Notes under the pieces: model-generated
Seen by the model: only the letters and a program-made list of their open reading frames with translations
The model's database searches: none
Told to the model about the DNA's origin: nothing
Position numbers and translations under genes: made by a program
Part shown: in pieces, positions 61,099 to 64,000 of the stretch
Numbering within the stretch: the stretch's first letter is position 1
Layout of the letters: each line of letters opens with the position of its first letter
From: CAZSXU01 sp964610505
Lineage (GTDB): Bacteria > Arandabacterota > Arandabacteria > JAGLYR01
DNA length: 64,000 nt
Reading direction: 5' to 3'
Assembly (NCBI GenBank): GCA_964610505.1
Contig: CAZSXU010000001.1
Location: 62,001 to 126,000 of the forward strand

Positions 61099-61922
61099 TC
61101 GACGGCGCCTCCCTTCCGTTGCTCCGCCGGGGCGAGGAGATTCCGCAAGAACCGCCCCGGATCATGTGAATGGAGAAGTGCGCTACCCACCAGAAACGCA
61201 TTCACTCCAAGAGACCGGAGGGCATCGATGTCCTCGCGGCTTGTGATTCCGCTCTCGGACACTCGAATCACGTTCTCGGGAATCCGCGGGAGAAGCCGAC
61301 GCGTGGTCTGGAGCGAAACGGCAAGACTCCCGAGATCACGATTGTTGATACCGATGATGGCGGCCCCTGATTCAACGGCCTTTTTCACGTCCGCTTCGTC
61401 ATGACACTCCACGAGCGCCGACATTCCCAGCCGCCGAGAGAGACCTAGGAGATGGGACAGCATTGCGCCCGAGAGAATTCGCGCAATCAGGAGAACGGCG
61501 TCCGCTCCAGCCGCTCTTGCCTCCAGGAGCTGGGACCCGTCGATCGCGAAATCCTTCGCCAGGATCGGAAGCCGCGTGACTCTCCGGATTCTGTCCACAT
61601 CGCAGAGGGAGGTTCCGAAATTCCATTCATCGACAACCACCGAAATTGCGGCCGCGCCGTTCGTCTCATAAATCCTCGCCAGCCTCTCGGGATCCCCGTT
61701 CTGGAGAAACCGGGCCACCGTGGGGGACTTCTTCTTGATCTCCGCGATGATCACCGCGCCCGGGGTTCCCCGACGGGTCCCGCCGCCGGTGAGCGTCGCC
61801 CGAAAGTCCCTCACGGCGTGCCTACAAGCGCGGCATTCAAGATCATTGATGCGATACGAACGAGTCTTCGCAGCCACTTCTTCCCGTTTCCGCCTCAGGA
61901 CTTCATCCAGGAAGCGATTCAT
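61095..61922 (-). CDS. trpC: Indole-3-glycerol phosphate synthase
   Basis: 275 residues from ATG 61922 (4-bp overlap with trpD). Motifs: IIAEIKKKSPTVARF, ISVVVDEWNFGTSLCDV, LPILAKDFAIDGSQLLEARAAGADAVLL (within 61490-61580), ALVECHDEADV, IGINNRDLGSL, VSESGITSREDI. Normal length; a longer frame with 12 extra residues lies inside trpD. Confidence 0.95.
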   Translation of the reverse strand: MNRFLDEVLRRKREEVAAKTRSYRINDLECRACRHAVRDFRATLTGGGTRRGTPGAVIIAEIKKKSPTVARFLQNGDPERLARIYETNGAAAISVVVDEWNFGTSLCDVDRIRRVTRLPILAKDFAIDGSQLLEARAAGADAVLLIARILSGAMLSHLLGLSRRLGMSALVECHDEADVKKAVESGAAIIGINNRDLGSLAVSLQTTRRLLPRIPENVIRVSESGITSREDIDALRSLGVNAFLVGSALLHSHDPGRFLRNLLAPAEQRKGGAVE

Positions 61923-62947
61923 GCGGCCTCCCTCGCGATCGAGTGCGATACCCTGCACAGATCCTCCAGCAGCTCCCGGGCCCTTCCGGAATCAATCGCG
62001 CGCTTCGCCACTCGCACGCCCTCACGCACGGTTGCCGCGCGGTCGCCCAGGAGGGCGGCGAATCCGGCGTTCAACAGCACGGCATCCCGCCGGGCGCCTC
62101 CGTCTCCATTGAGAATGTCCCGAACGTGGGAGGCGTTTTCCTCGGGAGAACCGCCCCCGATGTCCGATACGTCCGAACGAGCGATCCCCGCCTCTTCCGG
62201 CGTGAACTGAAACGTCCGGACTCTTCCCCCGTCGAGCACGCTCACTCGAGTGGCGCCCGAAAGGGAAACTTCATCCGTGCCGTCCAGGCCGTGTACGACG
62301 AAAGCCTTCTCGGATCCCAGAGTTTCGAGCACGCGGCAGACGACTTCGGTCAACGCGCCGTCGAAGACTCCGATCAGCTGACGTTTGACTCCCGCCGGAT
62401 TCGTAAGCGGACCGAGCAGGTTGAAGACGGTCCGGACTCCCATCTGCCTGCGGACGGGCGCGGCGTGCCTCATCGCCGGGTGGTGCTGCGGGGCGAAGAG
62501 AAACCCGATACCCACCCGGTCGATGAGGCGGGAGGCGCCGTCCGCCGTCAGCTGGATGTTGACGCCGAGGGCTTCCAGCACATCGGCGCTTCCGCATCTG
62601 GAGGAAACGGCGCGGTTGCCGTGCTTCGCCACGGGAATGCCCATCGCCGCCGATACAAGGGCCGCGGCCGTCGAGATGTTGAAGGTGTGCCGAGCGTCTC
62701 CTCCCGTTCCGCAGGTGTCGATCAATCCCCTGCGCGCGGGCTGAATGTGAACGGCATTCGCCCGCATCACCGATGCGAAGCCGGCGATTTCCTCCACCGT
62801 CTCGCCTTTCATTCGAAGGGCGGTTAGAATGGCCGCCATTCGCGCCTCGTCCAAACGGCCCGACATGATGTCACTCATGAGGCTTCGCGCCTCATCGGCG
62901 GACAGGTCCTCCTTGCGGATGAGCTTCTCAAGAATCGGAGTTGCCAT
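61919..62947 (-). CDS. trpD: Anthranilate phosphoribosyltransferase
   Basis: 342 residues. Transfers phosphoribose from PRPP to anthranilate. TCGTGGDARHTFNIST (PRPP site), KHGNRAVSSRCGSADVLEALG, FAPQHHPAMRHAAPVR, FNLLGPLTNPAGV and HGLDGTDEVSLSG. It starts two bases after trpG. Confidence 0.95.
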   Translation of the reverse strand: MATPILEKLIRKEDLSADEARSLMSDIMSGRLDEARMAAILTALRMKGETVEEIAGFASVMRANAVHIQPARRGLIDTCGTGGDARHTFNISTAAALVSAAMGIPVAKHGNRAVSSRCGSADVLEALGVNIQLTADGASRLIDRVGIGFLFAPQHHPAMRHAAPVRRQMGVRTVFNLLGPLTNPAGVKRQLIGVFDGALTEVVCRVLETLGSEKAFVVHGLDGTDEVSLSGATRVSVLDGGRVRTFQFTPEEAGIARSDVSDIGGGSPEENASHVRDILNGDGGARRDAVLLNAGFAALLGDRAATVREGVRVAKRAIDSGRARELLEDLCRVSHSIAREAA

Positions 62948-62949
62948 GA

Positions 62950-63531
62950 TCAGCTCCTGCGGGAGTGAGTGGTTTCAAGAAAATTGGAGAGCAGCCGTCG
63001 GCCCTCGGGAGTCAGGATCGATTCCGGATGAAACTGAACACCTTCGACGTGCCCCTCCTTCAACCGGACGCCCATGATCTCTCCCCCGGATGTGTACGCC
63101 GACACCTCGAGCGAGGCGGGCAGGGCATCCTCCCGAGCGATGAGGGAGTGATACCGGGTGGCGTTGAAGGGATTCGTCAGTCCCTCGTAGAGCGTTCTTC
63201 CGTCATGATAGACATTGGACACCTTGCCGTGCATCACGCGCCCCGCCCGCTCCACCACACCGCCGAAGACCTCCACGATGCACTGGTGGCCCAGGCAAAT
63301 TCCGAGAACGGGAATCGTCCCGGCGAAGTGCTCGATCAGCGCCTTGGAGATTCCGGCATCCTTCGGCGTTCCGGGCCCCGGGGAGATGATGAGTGACTCG
63401 GGAGAGAGTGCGGCGGCGTCCTCGACGGTGATCCGATCATTGCGGTACACGCGGACGTCCGCGCCCAATTGACCCAGAGCCTGGACGACGTTGAAGGTGA
63501 AAGAATCGTAGTTGTCGATCAAGAGATGCAT
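62950..63531 (-). CDS. trpG: Anthranilate synthase glutamine amidotransferase subunit
   Basis: 193 residues from ATG 63531. Supplies ammonia to TrpE. LLIDNYDSFTFNVVQALG, SPGPGTPKDAGIS, catalytic C79 in LGICLGHQCI, and H168/E170 in VQFHPESIL. A separate polypeptide, not fused to trpD as in enterobacteria. It could also serve PabB. A 117-bp gap to trpE contains no recognised element. Confidence 0.95.
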   Translation of the reverse strand: MHLLIDNYDSFTFNVVQALGQLGADVRVYRNDRITVEDAAALSPESLIISPGPGTPKDAGISKALIEHFAGTIPVLGICLGHQCIVEVFGGVVERAGRVMHGKVSNVYHDGRTLYEGLTNPFNATRYHSLIAREDALPASLEVSAYTSGGEIMGVRLKEGHVEGVQFHPESILTPEGRRLLSNFLETTHSRRS

Positions 63532-63648
63532 CGTAGGAACCCTTTCCCGGCATCGACCTGAAGGAACATCGTCCACTGGCTCCGTCGTTCCATTGCTCCG
63601 GCCTGCGGGCGCACGAAGCCGGAATCCACGGCTCGCGCCCCATCCAGG

Positions 63649-64000
63649 TTAGAAACCTTCCTCCGCGATGGAAATGGCCTGCGTCAGCGCCCGGATTTTG
63701 TCCAGCGTCTCCTGATACTCGCCGGCCGGGTCGGAGTCGGCCACGATCCCGGCTCCCGCCTGGGCAAAGTACTCCGGCCCCCGAACCACGAGCGTTCGAA
63801 TGGCGATGCACATGTCCATGTCCCCCTGTTTTCCAAAGTAACCGACGGCCCCCGCATAGGGCCCCCGGCGCTCATCTTCGAGATCGCTGACAATCTCCAT
63901 CGCCCGAATCTTGGGGGCGCCGGTGACCGTCCCGGCGGGAAACGTCGCCTTCAGTAACTCGAACATATCCAGTTCCGCTCGGAGCGTCCCGGTCACTTGT
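63649..64000 (-). CDS. trpE: Anthranilate synthase component I, C-terminal part (5' end outside the window)
   Basis: The last about 117 codons of a chorismate-binding enzyme: LKATFPAGTVTGAPKIRAME, DEERRGPYAGAVGYFG-type sequence (LEDERRGPYAGAVGYFG), MDMCIAIRTLVV and QAGAGIVADSDPAGEYQET, ending before TAA at 63649. Position first in the trp genes and adjacency to trpG identify it as TrpE rather than PabB or an isochorismate synthase. The feedback-inhibition site is not in view. Confidence 0.92.
   Translation of the reverse strand, partial: QVTGTLRAELDMFELLKATFPAGTVTGAPKIRAMEIVSDLEDERRGPYAGAVGYFGKQGDMDMCIAIRTLVVRGPEYFAQAGAGIVADSDPAGEYQETLDKIRALTQAISIAEEGF

Noticed and set aside
1..64000. tRNA, rRNA or riboswitch genes
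   Set aside because: I read the intergenic stretches on both strands and found no cloverleaf-like or conserved riboswitch sequence I could defend; a covariance-model scan could still reveal a weak one.

Overview
The window is about 62% GC, densely coded on both strands, and uses GTG and TTG starts and 4-bp stop/start overlaps freely. Four traits suggest a Gram-negative-type bacterium of the FCB group (for example Eisenbacteria, Krumholzibacteriota or Latescibacterota-like lineages): a secreted protein ending in an NPFNPTT-type FlgD-like C-terminal domain, an octaheme cytochrome, many TPR-linked Ser/Thr kinases, and a DUF4097/ECF-sigma operon. This placement is inference; no rRNA gene is present.

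Layout. 1-2.0 kb: 3'-truncated FeoB iron transporter (minus). 2.2-6.0 kb: small secreted ORF, an MltF-like lytic transglycosylase and an ABC-F ATPase. 6.0-7.1 kb: a gene-poor block with a 5' remnant of a REP-type Y1 transposase, a 14-bp-stem hairpin and several degenerate tandem repeats. 7.1-9.3 kb: OsmC-like protein and an octaheme tetrathionate-reductase-like cytochrome c. 9.7-14.3 kb (minus): NadA, isocitrate dehydrogenase, metallophosphoesterase, half-size permease, STAS protein. 14.5-16.6 kb (minus): two tandem paralogous secreted Cys-rich proteins.

17.0-34.7 kb: a GAF-PP2C (RsbU/SpoIIE-type) phosphatase followed by six consecutive Hanks-type Ser/Thr kinase genes, all on the plus strand. 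All six share a nearly constant N-terminal kinase domain and one transmembrane helix, but their extracytoplasmic regions differ: FlgO/TolB_N-like domain plus TPRs in five, a TolB-type beta-propeller in one. The order is A-C-B-D-A'-B', with repeat elements at several unit boundaries. This is the most unusual locus here.

35-44 kb: two secreted proteins, a hypothetical protein, an envelope cluster (sulfatase-fold phosphotransferase-like protein plus two GT-C membrane glycosyltransferase-like proteins) and a double zf-TFIIB protein. 44.3-46.6 kb (minus): ECF sigma factor, zinc-finger anti-sigma factor and DUF4097 protein. 46.8-51.4 kb (plus): Ada-AlkA fusion, Ogt, type I glutamine synthetase, chorismate mutase-prephenate dehydrogenase.

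51.8-64.0 kb (minus): an aromatic amino acid supraoperon reading trpE-G-D-C-F-B-A-aroF-aroA-aroE-aroC-aroKB-aroQ, mostly with 4-bp overlaps. It covers all seven chorismate steps (AroK and AroB fused) and the whole tryptophan branch; tyrosine synthesis is added by the convergent tyrA.

A family of intergenic repeats with CCACAGATT-type ends recurs at seven places. Most copies enclose a different hairpin. Several lie directly before kinase start codons.
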